From assembly GCA_031261125.1 (NCBI GenBank), contig JAISJZ010000056.1:1-15684 (forward strand): a stretch of DNA of 15,684 bases, read 5' to 3'. The notes below the pieces were generated by a model that did no database searches, was not told the DNA's origin, and saw only the letters and a program-made list of their open reading frames with translations. This document shows positions 1 to 7,800 of this stretch, piece by piece. Positions within the stretch are counted from its first letter, which is position 1. Every line of letters begins with the position of its first letter. The position numbers were made by a program, and so were the translations under genes. Origin of the DNA: Planctomycetaceae bacterium. GTDB lineage: Bacteria; Planctomycetota; Planctomycetia; Pirellulales; Thermoguttaceae.

Positions 1-92
1 ATACGCTTGCGGTCAGTTCAGGACCAAGTCCGTTTGGTGTTTGGGGTGCGATGGGGTCACCCGACGGTGGTGAATCGGTTGCCGCTCCGTAA
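1..92 (+). CDS. DUF1559 family protein, C-terminal end (partial)
   Basis: Reading from base 3, 29 codons run to a TAA at 90-92. They end in SGPSPFGVWGAMGSPDGGES followed by VAAP. This matches the hallmark C-terminus of planctomycete DUF1559 proteins (an SPSYGVWGALGSRxGGE-like ending), which are large secreted proteins with a type IV pilin-like N-terminal cleavage signal. Only the tail is in the window, so the start and the N-terminal prepilin motif cannot be checked. In planctomycetes these genes are often followed by a small lipoprotein with a transthyretin-like fold, and one follows here about 190 bp downstream. The role of DUF1559 proteins is not established. The assignment rests on a short but distinctive ending. 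Confidence 0.72.
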   Translation, partial: TLAVSSGPSPFGVWGAMGSPDGGESVAAP

Positions 93-278
93 CAACGCAT
101 TATATTACCATTTTTCACCCCAACGGGTACTACAAGAAGATAGTGTTGCACCCCCTTGTGGTGCTGATTGATGAACGATTTGTAACCGGGGGTTACGGCG
201 AATACGCCTTACCCCCGGCTACATTGTTTGACCCCGTTGGGGTCACCTTACAATACAAATTAAACCAAATATATATTG
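93..278. repeat. Intergenic hairpin/inverted-repeat element
   Basis: The gap between the DUF1559 tail and the lipoprotein gene is rich in inverted repeats. The largest, 182-222, forms 16 base pairs with two mismatches, one bulged C at 196 and an AATA loop (201-204). A second, 229-245, is TGACCCC-GTT-GGGGTCA, a perfect 7-bp stem. ACCCCAACGGGT at 117-128 is an inverted near-copy of ACCCCGTTGGGGT at 231-243, so a unit of about 127 bp is bounded by inverted repeats. A small hairpin (GCACC...GGTGC, 148-164) lies inside. No T-run follows the stems, so a simple intrinsic terminator is unlikely. The open frames across it look like accidents of the repeat. A dispersed non-coding repeat is the best guess; copy number cannot be seen from one window. 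Confidence 0.55.
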
Positions 279-758
279 ATGAGAAATTATATTTTTGTTA
301 CGTTCGTTCTGTCTGTTGTCTTGAGCGGTTGTAGTCAGCCGACTCCCAACGGAATGCCGAAATTACAATCGGTAACGCTGTCTTTCACACAGGAAGGCGA
401 ACCGCTGGCGGAAGCGACGGTTGTACTGGTTCCACAGTTTCCGTGTGATTGGACAATCGGCGGTTTGACAGACGCTTCCGGCAGTGTTAAACTGAGAACG
501 CACGGCAAGTATGAAGGCGCACCGGCAGGTCAATTTAAGATTTGTGTCAGTAAAACAGTTACAGAAGGGGAATTGCCGAAAATGGATGCAAGTTCCGCAG
601 TCGTTCCGACAATTCCAACTTACGAGGTGGTCGAGCCGCAATACGGCAATGCCCAAAAAACACCGCTGGAAATTGAAATTACCGCAGGGAAAAAAACATT
701 CCCGCCATTTGATGTCGGTAAGGCAGTCAAGGCAAAGCAGATCGCCCCGCCAATGTAA
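279..758 (+). CDS. Small lipoprotein with transthyretin/carboxypeptidase-regulatory-like domain
   Basis: This encodes a 159-aa protein. The N-terminus MRNYIFVTFVLSVVLSGCSQ is a lipoprotein signal with lipobox LSGC and the acylated Cys at residue 18. The ATG at 279 is preferred over an in-frame TTG at 276 because the two are adjacent and the ATG gives a normal signal peptide. The mature part (LQSVTLSFTQEGEPLAEATVVLVP..., then GGLTDASGSVKLRT and an APAGQFKICVSK strand) fits the small beta-sandwich carboxypeptidase-regulatory/transthyretin-like fold common in planctomycete lipoproteins. Such proteins typically follow DUF1559 genes, as here. It should be anchored to a membrane facing the periplasm. 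The specific function is unknown, and no catalytic residues are recognised. Confidence 0.72.
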   Translation: MRNYIFVTFVLSVVLSGCSQPTPNGMPKLQSVTLSFTQEGEPLAEATVVLVPQFPCDWTIGGLTDASGSVKLRTHGKYEGAPAGQFKICVSKTVTEGELPKMDASSAVVPTIPTYEVVEPQYGNAQKTPLEIEITAGKKTFPPFDVGKAVKAKQIAPPM

Positions 759-771
759 ATCAAATCAAACT

Positions 772-789
772 GCCTGCAAGCAAGCGGGC
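772..789 (+). terminator. Possible weak hairpin terminator after the lipoprotein gene
   Basis: GCCTGC and GCGGGC form a 6-bp stem with one G-U pair around the loop AAGCAA, 13 nt after the lipoprotein stop. No T-run follows, so this may be only an mRNA 3'-end structure or chance. Confidence 0.2.
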
Positions 790-822
790 TAAACAAGAAC
801 GTTCTCATTTTTCCCTAATCCG

Positions 823-1521
823 ATGAAATCATTTTACGCTTTGTTCGCTGCATTGTTTTTCTCTTTTTGTTTGACCGCTGCGGCGGAAGACAAAAAAGAT
901 GACGGCTTCGTTTCCTTGTTTAACGGCAAGGACTTGACGAACTGGGAAGGGTTGCCGGACGGCTGGACGGTCGAAAACGGCTGCATTGCCGGCGAAAGCA
1001 CGAAAGAGAAGCCGTGTAAAGCCGCTCACTACCTCTACCTGAAAGACCAAGAGCCGGAGAACTTCCATTTCAAGATTGCGTTTAAGTTGACCGGCAACGG
1101 CAACAGCGGTGTTCAAATCCGTTCTGAAAAGCGTCCGAATTGGGACACTTACGGTTATCAGGCGGATGTCGATGCGAGCGGACAATGGACGGGTTGTTTG
1201 TTCCATCACAAACGGGGTGCCGTTGTCAAACGCGGTTTCGATGACAAGATTGCGCCTGACGGTAAAGTGGAGTCGCACCAGTTTGCCGACCCTGCGGAGT
1301 TGCTGAAATTTTACAAGCCCGGCGATTGGAACACCTATGAAATTATTGCCGACGGCAGTGTCATCACGCTCATCATTAACGGCGAGAAGATGTGCAGCGT
1401 TGATGATAAACTGGAAAAAGAAGCGGCATCGAAGGGGATTATCGCGTTGCAGATGCACCCCGGTCCGCCGATGAAAATCGAATTCAAAGATATTTATATG
1501 AAAACGTTACCGAAGAAGTAA
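823..1521 (+). CDS. Exported DUF1080 protein (3-keto-disaccharide hydrolase-like)
   Basis: This encodes 232 aa. Residues 1-21 are a Sec signal peptide (MKSFYALF...TAAA, cleavage likely before EDKK). The rest matches the DUF1080 family (PF06439), a concanavalin/GH16-like beta-sandwich. Typical blocks are GFVSLFNGKDLTNWEG near the N-terminus, WTVENGCIAGES, SGVQIRSE, YGYQADVDASGQWTGCLF, the WNTYEIIADGSVITLIINGE strand pair, and GIIALQMHPGPPMKIEFKDI at the end. Family knowledge: several members cleave glycosides whose sugar has been oxidised at C3. It lies just upstream of an exported Gfo/Idh/MocA oxidoreductase, the type of enzyme that could produce 3-keto sugars, so the pair may work together; that is inference. 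No clear Shine-Dalgarno precedes the ATG. Family call is confident, substrate unknown. Confidence 0.85.
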   Translation: MKSFYALFAALFFSFCLTAAAEDKKDDGFVSLFNGKDLTNWEGLPDGWTVENGCIAGESTKEKPCKAAHYLYLKDQEPENFHFKIAFKLTGNGNSGVQIRSEKRPNWDTYGYQADVDASGQWTGCLFHHKRGAVVKRGFDDKIAPDGKVESHQFADPAELLKFYKPGDWNTYEIIADGSVITLIINGEKMCSVDDKLEKEAASKGIIALQMHPGPPMKIEFKDIYMKTLPKK

Positions 1522-1547
1522 TCTTCGGCAGAACAGTTGCTCAACTG
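1510..1547 (+). terminator. Two tandem small hairpins over the DUF1080 stop codon
   Basis: CCGAAGA (1510-1516) and TCTTCGG (1522-1528) form a perfect 7-bp stem whose loop contains the TAA stop (1519-1521). Six bases later CAGTTG and CAACTG form a second small stem with a very tight loop (1534-1547). Neither is followed by a T-run. They may mark a transcript end or processing site between the two sugar genes, but the evidence is weak. Confidence 0.25.
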
Positions 1548-1634
1548 AATACCTCCTGCACTTCTAAAAACTATTTTTGCTCAACAGAAAAAGATAAAAA
1601 AGAGGAATTTTTCTTTGTTTTTCTTTTTTTGTTG

Positions 1635-1654
1635 GGGAGTTTTTAGAAACTCCC
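1635..1654 (+). promoter_or_regulatory. Leader hairpin upstream of the Gfo/Idh/MocA gene
   Basis: GGGAGTTT and AAACTCCC form a perfect 8-bp stem with loop TTAG, ending 20 nt before the chosen ATG at 1675. It is preceded, not followed, by a T-rich run (about 1610-1630). On neither strand is it a canonical intrinsic terminator: the - strand would have an A-tract after the stem. It may modulate translation initiation or mRNA stability. Confidence 0.35.
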
Positions 1655-1674
1655 ACCAACCCTTTGCAATTATT

Positions 1675-3075
1675 ATGAAACATCAAACAACCCGGCGTCA
1701 ATTTTTGAAAGTCAGCGGACTAGCGTCTGCCGCTTTTATTGCTGCACCGATGGTGATTCCGCGTTCCGTACTGGGACAAGACGGACAGCCCGGTGCGAAT
1801 GAGCAGGTGAAAATCGGTCTCATTGGTTTGGGCGGTCGATGCACCGGCATCTATGGACCGTCTGTCAAAGCCGCCAAAGGGGCGAAAGTCCTTGCGGTGA
1901 GCGATATTCTGCAAACACGGGTTGACCGGTTCATTGCCAGAGACCCCGATGCGGGACTGAAAGGATACACCGACTTCCGCAAAATGATTGAGACGGAAAA
2001 ACTCGATGCGGTGTTTTGCGAAACGACGACGCATCAGCGGGCGTGGACGGCGGCAAACGCAATGGTAATGGGCTGCCATACCTACATTGAAAAGCCGATT
2101 GTGCTGACGATTTCCGAAGGTCGGTACCTTGTGAACCTTGCCCGGAAATTGAAACGGGTAACGCAGTGCGGTTCGCAGCAGCGGTCGCTGCCGTTGTGCC
2201 TTTGGGCTTGTGAACAAGTTCAGAACGGGCGCATCGGAAAAATCAAAGAAGTCCTCGCTCCGAATTTCGTCGGTCCGAATCAATGGGACGATGCCGCTCA
2301 TACAACGGCGGAAGATTATGTTGACGGTTTGACGGATGAATCGTGGGATAAGTGGCTGAACCAGTCAAAGATGCGTCCGTTCAACAGGGCGTTGTTCTAC
2401 GGCTGGTCGAACTGGTGGGATTACGATGCCGGCGGACTGTGTTTCGGCGTTTCCGGTTGGGGTACCCATTCCTACGACCAAATCAATATGGCACTCGGTT
2501 TGAATGATACCGGACCGACGGAGATTCTGCTCGAAGAACCCTGCACGATTCAGGACAGCGGTAAGTTCCAGACCCGCCGCCCGGATGATGAGGAAACCGG
2601 TGCAGCGTATTACGGAATGGCAAAGGTAAAAGGTCCCCGCGGCAAAATCACGATGTGGACGAAGGACGGCGTTGCCATTAAACTGCATTTGGACGGCGAT
2701 TGGGGTCCCGGCTTGGGCTGCATCGTGGTCGGCGAAAAAGGCAAGATTGAAATTAACCGGCACAAAATTTCGTCTAATCCGAAAGACATCGCCGCCGAGG
2801 GGATGAAAGACCACAAGAACACCCGCGACGAAACGGTGTATCACGTTGAGAACTTTATCGAGTGCATCAAGTCCGGCAAACGGGCTAATGCCGATATTGA
2901 AATCGGTCAGCGTTCGACATCGTTCTGCGAACTGGTGAACATTGTTCGGGCAACAGCGGACCCCGGCAAGAAAATCGGCTGGGACCCTGTGAATGAAAAG
3001 TTCATCGGCAACGACAAGGGCAACGAAATGTTGAGCCGTCCTCGCCGCAAGGGCTGGGAATTGCCGGAAGCGTAA
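1675..3075 (+). CDS. Tat-exported Gfo/Idh/MocA family oxidoreductase
   Basis: This encodes 466 aa from the ATG at 1675. An upstream in-frame ATG at 1615 is rejected because only the later start puts a twin-arginine signal at the N-terminus: TRRQFLK at residues 6-12, a hydrophobic stretch, then cleavage near VLGQ (about 34). The Rossmann part begins at VKIGLIGLGGR (residues 45-55). The family-typical EKP motif follows at 139-141 (YIEKPI), whose Lys normally helps catalysis and cofactor binding. The C-terminal alpha/beta domain includes DYDAGGLCFGVSGWGTHSYD and the final VENFIECIKSGKRANADIEIG block. It is an NAD(P)-dependent sugar or polyol dehydrogenase folded in the cytoplasm and exported with its cofactor. 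With DUF1080 just upstream it could oxidise sugars at C3. Family and export are confident; substrate is unknown. Confidence 0.88.
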   Translation: MKHQTTRRQFLKVSGLASAAFIAAPMVIPRSVLGQDGQPGANEQVKIGLIGLGGRCTGIYGPSVKAAKGAKVLAVSDILQTRVDRFIARDPDAGLKGYTDFRKMIETEKLDAVFCETTTHQRAWTAANAMVMGCHTYIEKPIVLTISEGRYLVNLARKLKRVTQCGSQQRSLPLCLWACEQVQNGRIGKIKEVLAPNFVGPNQWDDAAHTTAEDYVDGLTDESWDKWLNQSKMRPFNRALFYGWSNWWDYDAGGLCFGVSGWGTHSYDQINMALGLNDTGPTEILLEEPCTIQDSGKFQTRRPDDEETGAAYYGMAKVKGPRGKITMWTKDGVAIKLHLDGDWGPGLGCIVVGEKGKIEINRHKISSNPKDIAAEGMKDHKNTRDETVYHVENFIECIKSGKRANADIEIGQRSTSFCELVNIVRATADPGKKIGWDPVNEKFIGNDKGNEMLSRPRRKGWELPEA

Positions 3076-3202
3076 ATTCATTCTTTTGCTTTCTCTTCCC
3101 CTCACTGGCAAAGTTTTGGATAGGCATAAGAAATTTAGGCAGTAACATAAGCCGGTATTTAACGTTGCGAAAGTTGGGCAAAGTGGTTTAGTACGGGGAT
3201 GT

Positions 3203-3235
3203 TCTGTCCTGACGGCAAAACGCCGGACGGACAGA
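3203..3235. repeat. Strong intergenic hairpin
   Basis: TCTGTCC (3203-3209) pairs with GGACAGA (3229-3235). Inside, CGGC (3213-3216) pairs with GCCG (3222-3225) around loop AAAAC. The internal loop TGA/GAC can form tandem G-A pairs if transcribed from the + strand. There is no T-run on either side. It could stabilise the 3' end of the upstream transcript or be part of a repeat. Confidence 0.45.
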
Positions 3236-3395
3236 GAGGTCTTCGATATAAATGCCGCTGACAAAGCAGGGTTTCAAGTTGCTCGCATCGCAAGGAACCA
3301 ATGCGCCTTCCAGACCGCTGCCGTAAAAAACAACTCCGTTTCTGTTAATGAGAAAGCGGCAGAGAGTTGCCCCCCTACCGCGAATCAGGACAGAT

Positions 3396-3476
3396 TGAGT
3401 TGACCAGACCCAACCAGTCCTTTGCTGACAGTGTTGACCAGACACTATCAACATTCAGCCGGGTTGACCAGACCCG
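3396..3476 (+). repeat. Three hairpin repeats with constant GACCA loop and covarying stems
   Basis: The core TTGACCAGAC occurs three times in 80 bp at 30-34 bp spacing (15-nt units at 3397-3411, 3431-3445, 3461-3475). Unit 2 folds as AGTGTT-GACCA-GACACT and unit 3 as CGGGTT-GACCA-GACCCG. Outer pairs change together (A-T to C-G, T-A to G-C) while the loop and the loop-closing T-G are constant. Unit 1 folds as TTGAGTT-GACCA-GACCCAA with one A-C mismatch. Compensating changes argue for selection on the folded form. The T-G closing wobble would be A-C on the other strand, so the + strand RNA is favoured. Spacing and unit shape do not fit CRISPR. Function unknown. Confidence 0.6.
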
Positions 3477-3527
3477 ACACTAGATTTCCCGTTTTACAAA
3501 GTTGAACGATACTTACTGCCGTAGTTT

Positions 3528-4460
3528 TTACACCGCAGATTTCTTTCGGCGGATATTCCGCAGGAGCGGCAGTCCCATAGCGAGTCCGGTACCAAACAGC
3601 AGCATTGTTGCCGGTTCCGGCGTTGCGGTATCGGGAGTAGTCGGCGGTGTCGGCGGAACAACAATCGGCGGCTGGTCGTCAATTCCGCGAATCCGTATAT
3701 CACTGAAAATTGCCACGAAATCCTGATAATCAAAGTCGGGATAGAGCGGTGCTTTTGCGTGGGAAATATCTTCCCACGCTATCATATACGCTTTCGAGTT
3801 TGCAGTATCATCGGGCGAAAGTCCTTTTAGGCGGGCAACGAAATCAGTTACATCAAAAACCAGCATATGGATAATACCATCCATTCCGCCGTACATTCCG
3901 CTGTTTACCCCGGAAGTCAAGTTGTATTGTCCGACACCGGTACCGTCAACATAAAGAGACCAATCAAATTCACCGCTGATGCCGGACAAGTCAATTTGCT
4001 TGTTGATTTGCTGAAGATGTCCGTCCGACTGCAATGAAAATTCGTTTCCCCAAGAACCGACCTCAAGCATTTTGGAGTTGGGGTTCTTGCCCTCCGTCAG
4101 AGAAATTGTATTCTGATAACCGCCGTTCTTATAAGCGGCTTCCAAAGTTGCAGTTTCTCCACCGTAAAATTTGACATCTTTCTTCACGCCGAACTTCTCC
4201 CAAAGAGCGTTGGAAGTTGTATAGGTGCTTTTCTCTTCCGCTGTCAGAACACTTCCAAAATAACTCTGGAACAGGGTAGATAGCGAAGTGTCTTTCGCGT
4301 CATAACCGGTGTCGCTGATTTTCAGCGTGCCGTAACTGCCGTTCGATGCCCGCCACGAATTGTAAACATCGGAGTCGTAATCAGCCGCGGCTTTGTGTGT
4401 TCCTGATACGGCGAAAGCAACGCCTAGCAGGATTCCGAAAGTAAAGGTTTTCTTGCACAT
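3528..4460 (-). CDS. PEP-CTERM sorting-domain protein
   Basis: This encodes 310 aa. A Sec signal peptide (about residues 1-26, MCKKTFTFGILLGVAFAVSG... ending AAA) is followed by a Tyr/Ser/Gly-rich secreted region of about 220 residues with no domain I recognise. A Pro/Thr-rich linker (PPIVVPPTPPTTPDTA) leads to the sorting tail at residues 280-310: TPEPATM, a hydrophobic segment (LLFGTGLAMGLPLL), and the basic end RNIRRKK. This is the classic PEP-CTERM layout, recognised by an exosortase that cuts at the motif and processes the protein for the cell surface or biofilm matrix. The start is supported by AAGGAG 7 nt upstream. It stands alone, convergent with the oxidoreductase and divergent from the GH106-like gene. 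The sorting call is firm; the function of the body is unknown. Confidence 0.85.
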   Translation of the reverse strand: MCKKTFTFGILLGVAFAVSGTHKAAADYDSDVYNSWRASNGSYGTLKISDTGYDAKDTSLSTLFQSYFGSVLTAEEKSTYTTSNALWEKFGVKKDVKFYGGETATLEAAYKNGGYQNTISLTEGKNPNSKMLEVGSWGNEFSLQSDGHLQQINKQIDLSGISGEFDWSLYVDGTGVGQYNLTSGVNSGMYGGMDGIIHMLVFDVTDFVARLKGLSPDDTANSKAYMIAWEDISHAKAPLYPDFDYQDFVAIFSDIRIRGIDDQPPIVVPPTPPTTPDTATPEPATMLLFGTGLAMGLPLLRNIRRKKSAV

Positions 4461-4467
4461 TGTAAAT

Positions 4468-4473
4468 CTCCTT
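4468..4473 (-). promoter_or_regulatory. Shine-Dalgarno of the PEP-CTERM gene
   Basis: On the - strand AAGGAG lies 7 nt before the ATG. It stands out because most genes in this window lack a recognisable ribosome binding site, and it suggests strong or distinct translation of the surface protein. Confidence 0.7.
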
Positions 4474-4577
4474 CAATGGTTTGACTAACGGAGGGCAGGA
4501 AAAACAACCTTTGTTCAACCTGTGCCTCTTATCGCTTGTATTAGATATATCCGCAAGAATAGTGCCAAATTCAACTA

Positions 4578-4608
4578 TTTTTGCAAAAAGAACATAAACT
4601 ACTATATT
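4578..4608 (+). promoter_or_regulatory. Possible sigma70-like promoter for the GH106-like/uvrA-like unit
   Basis: TTGCAA (4581-4586) and TATATT (4603-4608) are separated by 16 bp in the AT-rich divergent region. The -35 element sits in a perfect 12-bp palindrome, TTTTTGCAAAAA (4578-4589). If used, it gives a leader of about 130-200 nt. In AT-rich DNA such matches arise easily, so this is tentative. Confidence 0.3.
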
Positions 4609-4670
4609 TACAGTATTTTTAGACATTAACAAGAAATTAAATTGAGAAGAAAAAGCCGCTCAAACGTCGG

Positions 4671-4692
4671 CGGTGTATCGTTTCGGTGTATC
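4671..4692. repeat. Short direct repeat in the divergent intergenic region
   Basis: CGGTGTATC occurs at 4671-4679 and again at 4684-4692, a 13-bp period, between the possible promoter and the GH106-like start. Paired half-sites of this kind can be a regulator's operator, but spacing of 13 bp is not a whole number of helical turns and chance is possible. Nothing else distinctive is seen in 4461-4747. Confidence 0.3.
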
Positions 4693-4813
4693 AAAATGCA
4701 GAATTTGTATTATTTTGCAGTAAATTTTCGCCTCCATTGAAAGGGAATTGAAAATTATTACAATACAGGGTAACCGCTTAACTCTGCCGTTGCCGGCGGA
4801 CATTTCACCACAG

Positions 4814-7800
4814 ATGAAACAAATCCTGTTTGCCGTTGCCGTTATTGCTGCTTGCCAAGCAAGCGGACTAAATGCGTTTGATGCCGCACCGTCTTCCGAA
4901 ACGGTTCACGCCCCGTTTTCGGACAATGATGTCAAAATGTTCCAGAATCCGCCGCGGCTGTACAAGCCCGGTACGCTTGTCTATTATCTCGGCGGCAACA
5001 CATCCAACGAAGGTGTTACCGCCGATTTGGAAGGTATCAAAGCCGGCGGTATCGAGGAAGTGCTGTTGTTTCACGGTGAAATGGGCGGACATTGGAGTAA
5101 AATCGAAGACCCGATTCCGTGCCTGTCGCCGAAGTGGTACGACCTGATTCGGCACACCGGCAAAGAGTGCAAACGGCTTGGACTGCGGCTGTCGATGCTC
5201 AACTGTCCCGGCTGGGCGATGTCCGGCGGTCCGTGGGTGAAACCCGAAAATGCAATGCGGCATCTGGCGTTTAGCCGCCAAACTTATTCGGTGTTAGCGG
5301 GACAAGTCCTGCCGTTAACAATCCCGAAACCGGCGGGTTCGGATTACCGCGACATCTGCGTTCTCGCTTTTCCAACGCCGCTGGGCGAAGATAAAATCGT
5401 TGAACCGGCGGACGTAACAAACGTTAGCGGAGAGGGGAATGTCCCTCCGGCAAACGGCAAGCCGTCTGCGGCGAATTGGAAAAATCTTTTAATGCAGAAC
5501 AAAGCGTTGTCTTTGCCGCCCGGTACATACGCGTTTGACGTTCATTTTGCCGAACCGCAAATCATTCGGACGATAGAGTTTCCGTCGATTGAACGCCTCA
5601 ATCACGGTTTCGCTTATGAACCCGGCGTGTATATTAAAGCGGATGCCGTATGGGAAGACGGGATGAGTTGTGCTGCTAACATTGAATTTCCGCAGAGTTG
5701 CTGGCAGGACGGGGCGAACTTCACCGTTGCGCTGAACGAACCGCCGCAACCCGTTAAAACGTACCGTATCACATTAACAACGCAGCATCAAACAAATTGG
5801 ACCCGCTGGCATTTTATCACAGCAGCGAAACAGAACAACTGGGAAGGCGAAGCGGCGCGGACATTGCGGGGACACGTCCGCGAAGCAGACCATCCGAAAC
5901 AAAATCCGAAATGCTACATTCCGTTTAATGAAATAACAGACGCAACGCAATACTTTGATTACAAAACCGACACATTAGATGTTAGCCGGGAAGGACTTGC
6001 TCTTCTTAATGTCGCGGACAAGCCCGCAACGGCTAACTGGACGCTCCTGCGTATCGGTCACGTTTATACCGGTGCGCAGAACGGTCCTGCTCCGCCGGAA
6101 GGACGCGGTCCCGAATGTGATAAACTCGACCCGAAAGGAATACAACTCGTTTGGGATAATTTCATCGGCAAACTGATTGCAAAAGATGCACCGCTTGACG
6201 GCGTGTTGGAAGGCGTGCATCTTGATTCGTGGGAGTGCGGCAAACAAACGTGGACGGAAAAAATGCCGCTGTACTTTCAGGAGCGCAATAAATACGATGT
6301 GATTAAATACTTGCCTGCGTGTCTCGGTTATGTTATTAACGACCCGGAATATACATCGCAGTTCTTGTGTGATTGGCGGAACACGATTAGCGGTTTAGTT
6401 GTCAAAAATTATTACGGTAAGTTCGCCGAATTGGCGCATCAGCACGGTTTGACGACAACGTTTGAAACGTCCGGCGGCGATGTTTTTCCGGCGGATATTA
6501 TGGAGTATTACAAGTTTGCTGATGTTCCGATGACGGAGTTTTGGCAGCCGAAGAATGATAACAGCGGATACGTCGGCAGTATCAATTTCAAACCGCTCAA
6601 ACCGGCGGCATCGGGAACACGGCTTTACGGCAAAACCCGGTTAAGTGCGGAAGCATTGACTTCATTCACGCTGACGTGGGACGAACATTTTGGTATGCTG
6701 AAAGACGTTTGCGATCAAGCGTTCGTTGACGGTGTGTCGCATATTATGTTTCACACTTACACGCTGCATCCGACAACGGACTTTCTGCCGCCGGGAACGA
6801 GTTTTGGTGCCGGTATCGGTACGCCGTTCCTTCGCAAACAAACGTGGTGGAAATTTATGCCGGAGTTTTGTGATTATCTTGCCCGATGCAATTATATGCT
6901 GGAACGCGGCAAACCGGTGAGCGATATTCTGTGGTACCTCGGCGATGAGGTTTCGCATAAGCCGAATCAGAAAATTGAATTCGCCGGTTATAAGTATGAT
7001 TATTGCAATCCCGATGTGTTATTACATCGGTTAACAGCAGTCCGCAGCGGAAGCAGTACAGCCGTTTTGCAAACACCGGAAGGATTAACGTATCAAGTGC
7101 TATACATTCCTGATAGTGTTCGTATGCGGCTTGACACGTTGGAAAAGATAGCAGAATTTTCAAAAGCGGGTGTTCCGATTATCGGTAATGCACCGAAAAA
7201 CATTGCCGGTTTGAACGGCGATAAGAAAAAATTTGACGATATTGTCAGCCAGATTGTCAGCCAAGGGGGATTTGTTCCTCTGCCGAATGCCGGCTTGTCC
7301 GCAGCGATTAACTTTACAAAACACATTGAACCTGACTTAATGGGCAGCGTCGTTTGGCAGCATCGGCAGTCGAAAGATGTTCATTGGTATTTCATTTGTC
7401 CCAAGACGAATGAATGTTTCAAAGGGACAATTTCTGTCAGAGGTGAATACAACGCCGAAATTTGGGACGCAGTATCCGGCGAAACAGTGCCGTTGGCGGT
7501 CAGGTACGAAAATGACAGGACGAGGACAACGTTCGATTTGGACTTGGCACACGGCGAAAGTTGTTTTATTGTTTTCAGAAAGGATCACGGGATATGTAAG
7601 GTGAACAGGAATCTACTAATAAATAATCCTGTAATCTTGCCTGAAAAAGAAATACAGGATTGGACGTTAACGTTTCCGCAAGATTGGGGTATCGGCGAAC
7701 CGTTGATGCTAAAAAAATTGAAACCGTGGAAGGACTTGGATGTTTCACCGGAAGGCAAAGCATTCAGCGGTACGGCAACTTATACAACGAAGTTTAACAG

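Larger units (their letters stand above)
3076..3527. other. Gene-free stretch with several hairpins and short repeats
   Basis: No convincing gene lies between the oxidoreductase stop and the convergent PEP-CTERM gene. It contains a strong hairpin at 3203-3235, a nested inverted repeat at 3331-3369 (CAACTC...GAGTTG enclosing TTTCT...AGAAA), and three GACCA-loop hairpins at 3396-3476. An 88-aa open frame on the - strand (3188-3454) runs through these structures, has no Shine-Dalgarno or recognisable domain, and is probably a by-product of the repeats. The stretch looks like a composite of dispersed non-coding repeats. Confidence 0.5.

Noticed and set aside
143..334. 63-aa open frame upstream of the lipoprotein
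   Set aside because: It starts inside the inverted-repeat element and overlaps the lipoprotein start in another frame.
829..1458. 209-aa open frame on the - strand
   Set aside because: It is fully antisense to the DUF1080 gene, with no recognisable motif.
1610..1654. Intrinsic terminator before the oxidoreductase gene
   Set aside because: The T-run is upstream of the stem on the + strand and becomes an A-run after it on the - strand.
2365..3264. 299-aa open frame on the - strand
   Set aside because: It lies antisense to the well-supported oxidoreductase, is rich in R/F/L as shadow frames are, and has no start signal or domain.
3188..3454. 88-aa open frame on the - strand in the gene-free stretch
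   Set aside because: It runs through hairpins and repeats, has no Shine-Dalgarno, signal or domain, and is better explained as repeat-derived.
3396..3476. A short CRISPR array
   Set aside because: The units are only about 15 nt, the arms are not identical between copies, the gaps are 15-19 nt, and no cas genes are present.
4748..4813. TTG start for the GH106-like gene
   Set aside because: It would place 22 polar residues in front of a good signal peptide, and its purine-rich stretch is too close to the TTG to serve as a ribosome binding site.
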